A stretch of DNA of 64,000 nucleotides from VXPQ01 sp965116435 (GTDB lineage Bacteria > Bacteroidota > Rhodothermia > Rhodothermales > VXPQ01), in NCBI GenBank assembly GCA_965116435.1, contig OZ220686.1, positions 1,054,001 through 1,118,000 of the forward strand, written 5' to 3'. Under the pieces are notes generated by a model. The model ran no database searches, was not told the origin of the DNA, and saw nothing but the letters and a program-made list of their open reading frames with translations. The stretch's first letter is position 1. Each line of letters begins with the position of its first letter. Below, one piece after another: positions 8,459 through 17,674 of the stretch. The translations under genes and the position numbers were made by a program.

Positions 8459-9436
8459 ATGCAAACCCGACGCCTCATCACCATGCAAACCCGACGCGCC
8501 AACGCCATGCCTCTCCTGAGAAGCGCACTTATCGCGGGCCTGTATCTCGCCCTTGCCGGGATTCCGGCTTCCGCCCAGGAAAACCGCAGCGGAGCCTACG
8601 CCGGACTGGCTGTAGGGGTCGCCAATTCCTCCGTCATTGAATCGACGAACAGCGGAATCACCCATCCCACGCGTTGCGATAGGCATCTGTATCCGGCCTC
8701 GGTAAGCCCGCCGAGCGGCGACCCGGCATGCCTCGACAACACGCCAGCCATCCTGTCGTCCAACAAATTTGAGCCGGGGATCGGGATGATCGGCGGATTC
8801 ATGATCGGGTACCGAACCGGCGGGCTGCGGTTCGAGGCGGAGTACCTGCACCGCTACATGGGCGACGACACGCAACCGATCGGCGGCACGACCAGCGCAT
8901 CACTCCTGGACAAAAACTCGGAATGGAGCACGGACCATCCCCCGCACGAATGGATCGGGGATTTCCGGGCGCATCAGTTCTTCGCCAATGTGTACTACGA
9001 TTTCCTGAATGACTCCAGATGGACGCCATATGTCGGCGGCGGCGCGGGACTGGCTGTAACGAAACTGAGTTACTACGCACAGTTCACGCGCAAGCCGGAC
9101 GCGGAATATCTTCAGATCGCGTTCACGCCGGACTGGCCGGACGTAGCCAAAAGCGCCGCCGCGGGAACCGCCAGCATCCTCGACACGGAGATAAGCGACA
9201 CCGTGTTCGGGTTCCAGGGATTGGCTGGCGTAGACTATGCGCTGAGCGAACGCACCTCCGTTGGCGTCACGTTCCGCTGGGCCCTGATTGGCGACGTAAC
9301 AGACCGCGCGACCTGGGAAACCATTCGCAGCCACGAGCCTGTGGTGGCCGACGGGGTTACGCCATTCGACTCAGACATGGAATTTGCGAACGCCGGCTAC
9401 CAGGCCCTGACGGTCAACCTGAAGTATTGGTTTTGA
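8459..9436 (+). CDS. Outer-membrane beta-barrel protein (P44/Msp-like)
   Basis: Up to 325 residues. A signal peptide (MPLLRSALIAGLYLALAGIP, cleaved near ASAQE) is followed by alternating beta strands: GAYAGLAVGVANSS, IGMIGGFMIGYRTGGLRFEA, FFANVYYDFL, WTPYVGGGAGLAV, VFGFQGLAGVDYALSERTSV and a terminal ALTVNLKYWF with the aromatic residue recognised by the BAM machinery. The family resembles surface antigen/OmpA-like 8-stranded barrels. Three ATGs are possible (8459, 8483, 8507): the first two lie in a 24-bp direct duplication (ATGCAAACCCGACGC twice), so the third is the most natural start. No clear partner; the gene lies only 13 bp after the STAND gene but has host-like composition. Confidence 0.75.
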   Translation: MQTRRLITMQTRRANAMPLLRSALIAGLYLALAGIPASAQENRSGAYAGLAVGVANSSVIESTNSGITHPTRCDRHLYPASVSPPSGDPACLDNTPAILSSNKFEPGIGMIGGFMIGYRTGGLRFEAEYLHRYMGDDTQPIGGTTSASLLDKNSEWSTDHPPHEWIGDFRAHQFFANVYYDFLNDSRWTPYVGGGAGLAVTKLSYYAQFTRKPDAEYLQIAFTPDWPDVAKSAAAGTASILDTEISDTVFGFQGLAGVDYALSERTSVGVTFRWALIGDVTDRATWETIRSHEPVVADGVTPFDSDMEFANAGYQALTVNLKYWF

Positions 9437-9479
9437 GGAAGTCGGACGCGGAGGTACAAGAGCGCCTGCTGCCAGTATC

Positions 9480-9603
9480 CGCTACTTTAACCAGGAATGC
9501 TTGCGACACGACCTTGACAACCTGACGGCGGCTGCCGTATACTACGGGAGAAATCGGCGTGACCGATAGCAAGCCCGGTAAGCTGTCTGAATTTTCCGGA
9601 CCA
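9480..9603 (+). mobile_element. IS3-type transposase 3'-end remnant, copy 1
   Basis: The frame from 9480 reads RYFNQECLRHDLDNLTAA then AVYYGR and stops at 9567-9569. This matches the integrase-core C-terminus of IS3-type transposases (YFNxExPHxGLDxxTPxxVYY). The following bases, from CTGTCTGAATTTTCCGGACCA to 9603, resemble the end of copy 2 (12550-12575), so both preserve the IS right end. Everything upstream of the element is gone. Confidence 0.55.
9514..9543 (+). promoter_or_regulatory. sigma70-like promoter inside IS remnant 1
   Basis: TTGACA (9514-9519), 18-bp spacer, TATACT (9538-9543), pointing out of the IS right end toward the AAA ATPase gene that starts at 9661. The same arrangement occurs in IS remnant 2. 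Confidence 0.45.
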
Positions 9604-9660
9604 TTTCGGGCCTCAAGAATACCCCAAGGCACATTCCAGCGATCCGATATAAACGATACA

Positions 9661-10917
9661 ATGGCCAAAATCGAAGGATTCCGAGTCAAAAACTTCAAGT
9701 CGCTGAAGGACGTAACGCTGGGCGGCCACTGGAATCAACAGGGAAGTCAACCGCTTACTTCGATGACGGTCGTTATCGGGAAAAATGGCGTAGGGAAAAG
9801 TGCCTTGTTCGATGCATTCGGGTTCCTTTCCGATGCGTTGAAATCCGGTGTTGAGGAGGCTTGCGATGCACGAGGGCGTGGAGGTTTTGAAAAAATGCGA
9901 ACGCAGGGTACAAACGACCCTATTGAATTCGTGGTGCTTTACAGACAACGTGAGAACGAACCATTAATTATATATAGCATAGTCATTGATATAGACACAC
10001 AAAATCGTCCTTATGTTTTGAAGGAATATATGTTTGAGATGAAAGAACAATCTGCGAGAGCCTTTCTTGCTATGGTCAAAGGAAGCGGGTTTGCCTGGAA
10101 AAATAATTTAATCGCAAGCGAGGGCTTCAATCTTGATAAAGTAATACCTGCATTAGAAAAAGGAGAATTATCAGAAAAGGAAAACGCAGAATGGATTGTA
10201 TTGGAAGATAATCGAAAACTTGGGATTGCCACACTGGGTAATCTCCAAGAACACCCACGGATTTCTGCTTTTCGACGCTTTATCGAAGGTTGGCATTTAA
10301 GCTACTTCTCCCCGGATTCGGCGCGTAACCTCCCGATGGCGGGGCCCCAGAAACATCTTAACACCCACGGCGATAACCTCGGCAATGTCGTGCAATTCAT
10401 GGAGCGCGAACACCCGAAGCCTTTCCAAAATATCCTGAAAAACATCGCGGGAAAAATTCCAGGCATAGACCGGATCGATACGGAAAAAACCAGCGACGGG
10501 CGACTGCTCCTTCGCTTCAACGACAAAGGATTTCAGGATCCATTCTATGCTCAGCAAATGTCCGACGGTACGTTGAAGGCGTTTGCCTATCTGTTGCTGC
10601 TCGAAGACCCGTCTCCGCCCCCGTTCCTGTGTATTGAGGAACCAGAAAATGGACTGTACCACAAACTGCTCGAAACGCTCGCCAGAGAATTCCGCGAGCA
10701 TTCCCGGCATCCCCACGGCGCACAGGTCTTTATTACAACGCATCAACCCTATCTGGTCGATGCACTGGATCCAAACGAAGTCTGGATTCTGGAAAAGGGC
10801 GAAGACGGGTTTTCGACGATCCGTCGGGCAAGCGAAGATCCACTGGTGAACAACATGGTTGCAGAGGGCCTGCCCCTGGGCGGCCTCTGGTACAGCGATT
10901 ATCTGGATGCGGGGTAA
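9661..10917 (+). CDS. AAA_21 family ATPase (OLD/RloA-like defence ATPase)
   Basis: 418 residues from ATG 9661 (MAKIEGFRVKNFKSLKDVTL), the canonical SMC-like start of this family; an in-frame ATG at 9559 lies inside the IS remnant and is unlikely. Walker A is VIGKNGVGKS (about residues 38-47), the ABC-like region QQMSDGTLKAFAYLLL precedes Walker B FLCIEEPENGL, and FITTHQPYLVDAL gives the H-loop. The next gene begins 4 nt after the stop and encodes a TOPRIM/DUF4276-like protein, the typical two-gene arrangement of OLD-like or RloAB-like anti-phage nucleases, where the ATPase senses or loads DNA and the partner cleaves. The middle section is AT-rich. Confidence 0.8.
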   Translation: MAKIEGFRVKNFKSLKDVTLGGHWNQQGSQPLTSMTVVIGKNGVGKSALFDAFGFLSDALKSGVEEACDARGRGGFEKMRTQGTNDPIEFVVLYRQRENEPLIIYSIVIDIDTQNRPYVLKEYMFEMKEQSARAFLAMVKGSGFAWKNNLIASEGFNLDKVIPALEKGELSEKENAEWIVLEDNRKLGIATLGNLQEHPRISAFRRFIEGWHLSYFSPDSARNLPMAGPQKHLNTHGDNLGNVVQFMEREHPKPFQNILKNIAGKIPGIDRIDTEKTSDGRLLLRFNDKGFQDPFYAQQMSDGTLKAFAYLLLLEDPSPPPFLCIEEPENGLYHKLLETLAREFREHSRHPHGAQVFITTHQPYLVDALDPNEVWILEKGEDGFSTIRRASEDPLVNNMVAEGLPLGGLWYSDYLDAG

Positions 10918-10921
10918 CTAT

Positions 10922-11595
10922 ATGCATTTTGAAGTACTCGTTGAAGGCTGGTCCGACAAGGAAGCACTACAGGCTCTGATCCCGAAGATTATCGGCAATC
11001 AGGGCACCTTCTGTATCCATCCCTACAAGGGAGTAGGGCATATCCCGAAGAATTTGACAGATCATATTTCAGCAAGGAAAAAAGTGCTACTAAACAATTT
11101 GCCCGCGAAGCTACGAGCGTTCGGAAAAACCTTTGCCGGCTATTCTCCCAATTATCCGGCGGCGGTAATCCTGGTCTGCGACCTGGACGACAAGTGTCTG
11201 AAGGAATTCCGGGCGGAACTTTTCAACGTGCTGAATTCGTGCAACCCCAAGCCGCAAACCCGGTTTTGCATCGCCATCGAAGAAGGCGAAGCATGGCTCC
11301 TCGGCGACATTCCCGCCATCGAAAAAGCCTATCCCAAAGCCAAAAAAGCGTTCTCAATGGCTACGTAAACGATTCTATTTGCGGAACCTGGGAAGTCCTC
11401 GCCAATGCCGTATTCGCCGGAGGATCCGCGGAACTCAAAAAGGGAGGCTACCAGGCCACAGGACGAGAAAAATGCCTGTGGGCAGAAAAAATCACGCCCC
11501 ATATGAACATAGACGTCAATAAATCGCCCAGTTTCTGCTATTTCCGGGATACGATCCGGGCGTTGGCCGAAATGCCGAGACGCGATGCGGGGTAG
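10922..11595 (+). pseudogene. TOPRIM/DUF4276-like partner protein, frameshifted
   Basis: ATG 10922 starts MHFEVLVEGWSDKEALQALI, a TOPRIM-like first strand with the catalytic-type Glu; VILVCDLDD supplies the DxD, and FCIAIEEGEAWLLGD is typical of DUF4276. The frame stops at 11366-11368 shortly after a run of six A (11342-11347). In the frame one base back the protein continues sensibly: VLNGYVNDSICGTWEVLAN, then GGYQATGREKCLWAEKI to a stop at 11595. Adding one A to the run would restore a 225-residue protein. So this is either a one-base deletion in the A run, a sequencing error, or a slippage-expressed gene. It is paired with the upstream ATPase. Confidence 0.65.
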
Positions 11596-11715
11596 AACTG
11601 CCTTGCTGTAACGGTTGAATATTTATTGCACAGCCCACCAGAAAACGAGGCCGGACACCGGACAAGATGAGGTTAGGACCGCCGTATCCTCCGCCGCCTT
11701 CCGTTATGGCAGTCG

Positions 11716-11832
11716 CTACGATTGCAAAACATCTGCGGGGATAATCCTGAATCCAAGCGCCGCGGCATTCCGCCGTATCCGCTCGTCAAAAGAGAGCATA
11801 CATATATCCGGCGCTTGTCTCCGCATACAGAT
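11716..11832 (-). pseudogene. VapC-type PIN toxin, C-terminal remnant
   Basis: Immediately after the Phd-like antitoxin stop, the same frame reads MLSFDERIRRNAAALGFRII then PADVLQS and stops at 11716-11718. The DERIRRNAAALGF segment is the last helix-strand unit of VapC PIN proteins. The catalytic N-terminal two-thirds (DxN/S, E) are missing, so the toxin is inactive. Confidence 0.5.
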
Positions 11833-12123
11833 TCACGAATCACCCCGAGTCTCACTTAACAGGTTCTGAATCTCCTCTCCGGTGAGAAGAGGTAGCCTTC
11901 GATCATATATTTCAGGACGGTTGGGCGCTCCGAGGCGCACTTTCCCTTTCTGGGCGCGACGGCGCAACCCCTTGCGAGCCTCGCTTTCCGTAATCCGGGA
12001 CGGCGGGCGAATCTCTGCCGCAATCCGGCCACGATAGGTAACATATACTTCTCCGCCTTCGCGAACCATGCGAATGCACTCGCTCAAACGAGCCTTAAGT
12101 TCTCTGACGCCGACGGTAAGCAT
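11833..12123 (-). CDS. Phd/YefM-type antitoxin
   Basis: 96 residues from ATG 12123 (MLTVGVRELKARLSECIRMV, then GGEVYVTYRGRIAAEI), a clear PhdYeFM fold: beta strand, helix RELKARLSE, and the GEEVxVTxRGRPVAxL-like hairpin. The upstream extension of the frame to 12420 has no protein-like content. The C-terminal tail (RLPLLTGEEIQNLLSETRGD) would wrap a PIN toxin, but only a short toxin remnant is found downstream, so this is an orphan antitoxin. The DNA between 12124 and 12320 contains no gene that I recognise. Confidence 0.75.
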   Translation of the reverse strand: MLTVGVRELKARLSECIRMVREGGEVYVTYRGRIAAEIRPPSRITESEARKGLRRRAQKGKVRLGAPNRPEIYDRRLPLLTGEEIQNLLSETRGDS

Positions 12124-12322
12124 AGCAAGAATGTAGTCCCATGAGACCACATATACCACATGGGGCGAAAATTGTTTCCGATATGTCGCGCAAAGGGCAT
12201 CGACAGCCCTGGAGTCAAGGCGAAAGTAGCCTTTGTTCCACGAGGACTCGGGCACCAAAAGGAGCCTCCTCAAGACACATGACATGCAAATCCCCTCTAT
12301 GGACGGCAGGGCCGCTGGCTGA

Positions 12323-12575
12323 TCAACACGCACATGGAGCACTTCTCGCGTAGGCCAAGGTGGAGAAACTCCTCTGCATGAATACGAAACGTTCGCGGAA
12401 ACCGAAATGCGAGAGCACATTAATACCTGGACTCGCTATTTCAACGAAGAACACCCGCAACTGCATCAGGGCCTTGACAATCTGGCGACGAATGCCGTAT
12501 ACTGCAGACGAAAGCAGTTGCCGAAGGCCTCGTAACTCATAGCAACCCCCGCTAACTGTCTGGATTTCTGGACCA
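12323..12575 (+). mobile_element. IS3-type transposase 3'-end remnant, copy 2
   Basis: From 12380 the frame reads EYETFAETEMREHINTWTRY then FNEEHPQLHQGLDNLAT and NAVY, ending at 12533-12535, which is the C-terminus of an IS3-type integrase core. The right end CTAACTGTCTGGATTTCTGG plus ACCA (to 12575) matches copy 1. The ATG of the downstream Abi-like gene lies only 10 bp beyond this end. Confidence 0.6.
12474..12503 (+). promoter_or_regulatory. sigma70-like promoter inside IS remnant 2
   Basis: TTGACA (12474-12479), 18-bp spacer, TATACT (12498-12503), outward-facing, 82 bp before the start codon of the next gene. Confidence 0.45.
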
Positions 12576-12584
12576 TTCGCAGCA

Positions 12585-13391
12585 ATGAACGAATACTATA
12601 AACGATTTGACATTGAAATTAACGAAGATGAAGTACGCAGAAGATTTATTGAGCGTGCTCGTAATGAAATATTTGAATTTTTACCTCGAAGTAGTGATTC
12701 CTTATTCTATAGCTGGTATTGGTATAAAACAAGGCTCAAGCATTTTGCCACTGCATTAGGTGAACGATATCATCCTTCCAAAGATAATATTATTTCGTAT
12801 ATAAAAACCGACGATTATAACGAAGTTTTAAGGGCTATTGAAATCATTTATGCCAATGCCGATAGTCTAAGAAACAATGTAAGAACTATGATGAATCATA
12901 GAATAAATTATATCCTTGAACTCTCAGAAATAGATTTAGGTATTAAATGGCAGAATGGTAAATTTATTCCCAAAGGAGCAGAATTACTTGATAAGGAGAC
13001 TGTTAATAGTTCCCTTAGATGGCTACGGAAAAAATCATATACGACGGTCATTGAGCCATTTGAAAAAGCAATACATCGTTTCCTTGAATCAAGATCGACC
13101 CCGGAGGTATTACCGGATGTAATTACGAATTCATATGAAGCATTGGAGGCTTTCGTTAAAATAATCATGGATAATGATCGAGACATTTCATCAAACCGAG
13201 AAAAATTTATCAACAAAATTAAGGGAAATAATTATCACAAAGAAATACTTAAACAATACATATCATATGCTAATGATTATCGCCATGGAGAAAATCCAAA
13301 ATATCGTCGTATAAAACCTTCGGTAGCAGAAGCAGAATTTTTCCTTTACCTCACAGGAATTTTTCTACGGTTAGCTATAGAAAATTCTTAA
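12585..13391 (+). CDS. AT-rich hypothetical protein, possibly Abi/HEPN-like
   Basis: 268 residues, strongly AT-rich compared with all flanking DNA, and therefore probably acquired. Largely helical with many Lys/Asn/Ile residues. The C-terminal part (SYEALEAFVKIIMDNDRD, then YHKEILKQYISYANDYRHGE) resembles the end of abortive-infection AbiJ/Abi-C or HEPN-like proteins, in which a conserved R/H near an H-G pair lies after a helix; I cannot confirm the family. The N-terminal half (RRRFIERARNEIFEFLPRSS) is not recognised. The gene starts 10 bp after an IS3 right end and is convergent with the type IIG enzyme gene, from which it is separated by 135 bp of AT-rich DNA without visible features. A stand-alone defence gene is a guess from context. 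Confidence 0.55.
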   Translation: MNEYYKRFDIEINEDEVRRRFIERARNEIFEFLPRSSDSLFYSWYWYKTRLKHFATALGERYHPSKDNIISYIKTDDYNEVLRAIEIIYANADSLRNNVRTMMNHRINYILELSEIDLGIKWQNGKFIPKGAELLDKETVNSSLRWLRKKSYTTVIEPFEKAIHRFLESRSTPEVLPDVITNSYEALEAFVKIIMDNDRDISSNREKFINKIKGNNYHKEILKQYISYANDYRHGENPKYRRIKPSVAEAEFFLYLTGIFLRLAIENS

Positions 13392-13526
13392 ATGCTGTAC
13401 CTTGGTAATTTTGGTATATAAATTTCCTCCTTCGCTTATTTTCAAAACTCTACTTAAGATGATTCTATAGTGTATTGTCGTTCATTATTTCCTTCTGATG
13501 GATTTTGCACACAAATATGCACCCTC

Positions 13527-16500
13527 CTACATCGCCACCACTGTCTCCGTATCTCCGGCAGCCAAGGCGTTCATATACGCGAGGATCAGATCGCGGGTTC
13601 GATAGCGACCGAACTGCTTCTCGTCTTCGCGGCGGACGATGGGGAAGGTGCTCAACACATACTCCGCGTCCTTCCGATCCAAACCATACAGGTGGAAATA
13701 CAACGCGTCGAGGCGGGCCCGCAAGTGGCGGCGTTCTTCTTCGTCCCAAACAAAAGGCGGACCGTCGTAGCCGAGATCGCGGGCGAAGGACCTCATATCG
13801 TGAGCGGTATATGTGAGGCGAAGAACATGATCCCGGACGAGTTCACGGGCAGTTTTTCCCCCGAAGGGCCGGTCGTATTCGGAAATCTTCAGAACAGGGA
13901 GTTGTTCGACCACGAACCAATTCAGATGCTGTGCATGGACCTTCTGCCTACTTACAAAATCGAGAACAAACGAATTGAGGCATGCAACAAAAAGCACTGC
14001 ATCCCCCTGATAGGCTACGACGCCAGCGGTGTCGGGCATCAACAACGGCAATGTGTTTCCAAATCCTGATCGCGGCACCAACGATGCAATCGCGGTCCGT
14101 ACATTCGTCGGTGCTGTCACATCCTTGAACGCAACAGCCCAGCCCAAATGCTCAGGCCACGCAATTATCTCTTCACTCACCCAGAACTGTGGGGCCGGCA
14201 GCCAGTCTGGATTCGTATGTTCTGGCAGGGTAGCCTCGTGCGGCTGGGCAGGCCTGTTCAAATTCTCGGGATTGACCACCACACTGGCGGCACGATGATC
14301 GAACGCCTGCACCATCTTACCTTCATACAACGGCAAATACAACTCCTCTCCCCGCTTCCAGCGATTGCCTGCGACCGGATAAAATCCTTCGTCATTGAGT
14401 TGCGTCGCCGTTCGGAACAGGTGCGAATGTTTGGTCATGTGAAACATCGTGACATACTTCACCGGCCACGCCTTGCGCTCTCCATCTCCTGAACGATCCA
14501 CCAGTACAGGATGCCGTTCGTAGATGCGACGCATGATCTCGGCGTCCCGTCGGGTGCGGGAAATGGGCGCCGTGCCTGTATTCGGGTTCACGAGATCGAA
14601 ATCGTCCGGCGTCAATGGAAAACAGCGATCCTCGTCGTGGATCGTCTGTATGTCGTGCAGAAAAAAAGCGCATTCGGTCCGCTCGAATCGCCGCGCTTCT
14701 CCGCCAAAAATGAGCGCACAGAATTTGAATCGGGAATCCACATCCGGAAAAAAAGGCGGCAAATCGGTTCCGGGGCGGCGGTTCTCGAAATCGAACAACC
14801 CGGACAACCTCCCTGTCGTAGAAACAGATTGGAAAAAGCGAGCCGCCGTCTTGTCTCCATAAATGCCCGAAGGCGTCAACAAACCCACAAACCCGTCCGG
14901 TTTGACAAGGCTCAGAGCTCGTTCCACAAACAACGAATACAGATTGATATCACGTCCAATCAGCAATGGATAATGTCCAGACTCCCGGACCAGACATCCG
15001 AGTTGGTCCGAACGCGCTTTCGCCGCATCGAAATCAGTGGCCAGAGAAGACCCCTGTTCACGCAATTGTCGAATGCCTTTCTTCCGCGCCGCCGCGGTGG
15101 GAGCCAAAGCAAGTTCTGGAGTGCGCGTAGCAAACCATTCCACTTCCTGTAGCTTGATCTTGTCCCACGGTGGATTGCCGATAATCGCATCGAAACCGCC
15201 CTCGGGGCGAACGTCCTGCCACCGTCTCCACACCCCCGGAAAAGCGACTTCCCAATGCAGGAAGCCTTCCCTGTCTGCTATAGTCCGGGCTTCACGCCAT
15301 CTCTTGCAAAAGACATCCCAGGATGCATCGTCGGAACCGGGCGTATCGTCGCCGAGATATTCAGGGCCATGTGCCAGCAATTCGTACACATGCTCCGATT
15401 GCTGGCCGAGCGTTTTGAGAAGCGGCGCCTCAAAGGTAGCTTGTGCTTTCTTTTTCATCCCCGCCGTCAACCAGCGCCAACCACAGAAAAAACCCAGCAG
15501 GTCCCTTAGATTGGCCGTCGTTTCTTCCACAATGCTGAACAGCGATGCCGATTCGCGCACCTCCGCTATATCGGAATCGGACATGTCTTCTATGCGCTGC
15601 ATGCCGGTTGTAGCAGCCTCCGCTCCCGCTATGGCAGAGCCTGAGAAAAGTCCCCCACCCAGCCGGTGCATATCCTGCACCGCCTCCTGTACCCGCAAGC
15701 CGATCAGCGAATCGCCGCAGCGTAAATGGTGATCCAGAAACGACAGCGGCGCACCCACCGTAAGACTGTGCAGCCAAAGCGAAACTTTGGCCAATTCGAC
15801 CGTCAGTCGATTCTTGTCCACTCCGTAGATGCAGCGCTTGAGCACCATCCGGCGAACGATGGCCTGATCCGTGAGTTGGGCCTTGTCCAGAAGCCAGTTC
15901 GATTCCTCGGCACGGCGAATAATTTCGCTGCGAATCGCCTCCACGCGTTCAACCAGCGGCGATTCGTACTCGCCGTCGACCCATTGCGGCGCTGCAGGCA
16001 CATATTCGATCAATTCGGCAATGTAGTCCGACAGAAAATCCACCGCCGTAACCAGAAAATGCCCGCTTCCCATGGCCGGGTCCAGCACCTTCAGATCAAG
16101 CACCGCCTCTGCCGGATCGAGTTTGCGCAATTCGGCTTCTCGTTGCGCCTTGGGCCTACGATCGCTCGCCAATTCGGCGGCCTTTTTCTCAAAAATACTG
16201 AGCCTCTCCTCCGCAAGCGGCTTCAAAGTTCGCTCGACAATCAGATCGACAAGCTCCTGAGGAGTGTAAAAACTGCCGCTGTCCTTGCGGGCATAACTGT
16301 TTGGACGCACAACAATCCTTCCCTCGTCGTCCCGGACCGGCTCGCGCTCCAGAAGACGTTCGTAAATCGAACCCAGTTGTTGGACGGACATATCCCGGTA
16401 ATTCACGAAACGCCGTACTCCCTGCGCATCTCTCGAATGACTCAAATCGTGAATGATCGGAGCAACGTCCGCATCGGAAAGACGAATTTCGTCCAGTAAC

Positions 16501-17588
16501 GGGGCTGTTTCCGGCGCAAACAATCCTCCGTTGTAGGGCGGCAAGCCAATGGAAGCGTCCCCTTCGTCAATGATCCGGAAAAGATCGACGAGGCGGTTCC
16601 AGTAGTTCGCAACCCGTGCGGAAAACGCATCCTCATCGGCCATTCTGCGCGCAATATCGTCCCGCACTCGCTTGCGTAAGCCATAATCGTCGTACCGCGC
16701 ATCGTTCACGGGGAGCAGGCCCCGGTCCTCGGCGTAAAGCACGAAAAGCAGGCGATAGAGGAAAATCAGCGCCGCATCCCGACTTTCGATAAGGTCGCTT
16801 TCGGATTCCCGGGCGATCGCATCAATAAGTTTCGGGAAAACACGCTCGAACACCACACCCGACAGATCGTGTGCAACCTGTTCCTCGTAACGTTTCCCTT
16901 CAGCCAGCGCCCGTTCGAGAAATGTGGTCGTCGCCCCAGGTTCGGGCACGAATGAAGTCCGGCGGAGGAGCAGATAAAAAACCCGGAGCGCGTCGGCGTT
17001 ACCGGGTTCGAGCAGATCCGCCAGATCGGCCTCATAGTAGCCGCTGGCGCGGGGCCGCGCACGGTGATCGTAGAGACGCCATACGCCGCCGTTGGTCAGG
17101 ATGCCCCAGCGAATGCGTCCGTCCGTAACGCTCTCGGCGGTCGACAGATACCGAAGTATCTGCCCGTGCGGCGTTCCGCGCTGCACCCGGTCGCTCCCGT
17201 CGCGATTGTCGAGGGGCAGCCCGAATCGCTTACTTTCCTCTATGGCCAGCGCATCCAGATACCGCTCCTGCGAATCGGTGCGAGAATTGGCCTGCACCTT
17301 CGATGCGGCATCCGCAAAAAGCAGATGATCGGGAATATCCTCGTTGCGCGCCGCACCCTGCTGGGGGAGGTAATCGTTCCAGCCCAGCAGATCCAGCGCC
17401 GGACGAATCAGGTCCTGCTCCGTAAAGGCTTCGTTGGGATCGTGGGACTGGCGTAGCGCCTCATAACACCGGGCAATCCCCTCTCTAAACACATCGAACG
17501 CCGCCCGGTCTGCTACCGAATCGTTCCACTCCGGCGTCTCGCGTATACCGTCCGTCAGGAAGTAATGCGTAAAGATCTGGCCAGGCAT
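13527..17588 (-). CDS. Single-chain type IIG restriction-modification enzyme (Eco57I-like)
   Basis: 1353 residues combining nuclease and N6-adenine methylase. The N-terminal nuclease has PDHLLF (86-91) and EESK (117-120) as PD...ExK. The methylase has motif X-like SFYTPQELVDLIV (439-451), motif I VLDPAMGSGHFLV (501-513) and motif IV IIGNPPWDK (802-810). After about residue 1000 comes a variable target-recognition region, ending with the helical C-terminus typical of the family (LRARLDALYFHLYGLD). One protein would methylate and cleave at the same recognition site. It is the last gene of a minus-strand operon following the NACHT-nuclease gene by 86 bp. Length is typical for BREX-unrelated, Eco57I-like enzymes (1000-1400 residues). 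Confidence 0.88.
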   Translation of the reverse strand: MPGQIFTHYFLTDGIRETPEWNDSVADRAAFDVFREGIARCYEALRQSHDPNEAFTEQDLIRPALDLLGWNDYLPQQGAARNEDIPDHLLFADAASKVQANSRTDSQERYLDALAIEESKRFGLPLDNRDGSDRVQRGTPHGQILRYLSTAESVTDGRIRWGILTNGGVWRLYDHRARPRASGYYEADLADLLEPGNADALRVFYLLLRRTSFVPEPGATTTFLERALAEGKRYEEQVAHDLSGVVFERVFPKLIDAIARESESDLIESRDAALIFLYRLLFVLYAEDRGLLPVNDARYDDYGLRKRVRDDIARRMADEDAFSARVANYWNRLVDLFRIIDEGDASIGLPPYNGGLFAPETAPLLDEIRLSDADVAPIIHDLSHSRDAQGVRRFVNYRDMSVQQLGSIYERLLEREPVRDDEGRIVVRPNSYARKDSGSFYTPQELVDLIVERTLKPLAEERLSIFEKKAAELASDRRPKAQREAELRKLDPAEAVLDLKVLDPAMGSGHFLVTAVDFLSDYIAELIEYVPAAPQWVDGEYESPLVERVEAIRSEIIRRAEESNWLLDKAQLTDQAIVRRMVLKRCIYGVDKNRLTVELAKVSLWLHSLTVGAPLSFLDHHLRCGDSLIGLRVQEAVQDMHRLGGGLFSGSAIAGAEAATTGMQRIEDMSDSDIAEVRESASLFSIVEETTANLRDLLGFFCGWRWLTAGMKKKAQATFEAPLLKTLGQQSEHVYELLAHGPEYLGDDTPGSDDASWDVFCKRWREARTIADREGFLHWEVAFPGVWRRWQDVRPEGGFDAIIGNPPWDKIKLQEVEWFATRTPELALAPTAAARKKGIRQLREQGSSLATDFDAAKARSDQLGCLVRESGHYPLLIGRDINLYSLFVERALSLVKPDGFVGLLTPSGIYGDKTAARFFQSVSTTGRLSGLFDFENRRPGTDLPPFFPDVDSRFKFCALIFGGEARRFERTECAFFLHDIQTIHDEDRCFPLTPDDFDLVNPNTGTAPISRTRRDAEIMRRIYERHPVLVDRSGDGERKAWPVKYVTMFHMTKHSHLFRTATQLNDEGFYPVAGNRWKRGEELYLPLYEGKMVQAFDHRAASVVVNPENLNRPAQPHEATLPEHTNPDWLPAPQFWVSEEIIAWPEHLGWAVAFKDVTAPTNVRTAIASLVPRSGFGNTLPLLMPDTAGVVAYQGDAVLFVACLNSFVLDFVSRQKVHAQHLNWFVVEQLPVLKISEYDRPFGGKTARELVRDHVLRLTYTAHDMRSFARDLGYDGPPFVWDEEERRHLRARLDALYFHLYGLDRKDAEYVLSTFPIVRREDEKQFGRYRTRDLILAYMNALAAGDTETVVAM

Positions 17589-17674
17589 AGTTTTTTTTCG
17601 ACTGGATCAGGGCAGATATCGACTTCACGCAAGGAAACGAGGATCAAGCCTCTATGTTGCCTGAAACGTATGAC

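Noticed and set aside
11341..11348. Programmed -1 ribosomal frameshift at C AAA AAA G
   Set aside because: The zero-frame codons are AAA AAA preceded by C, so the P-site tRNA would mispair after slipping; it is not a canonical X XXY YYZ heptamer. A one-base deletion or transcriptional slippage is likelier.
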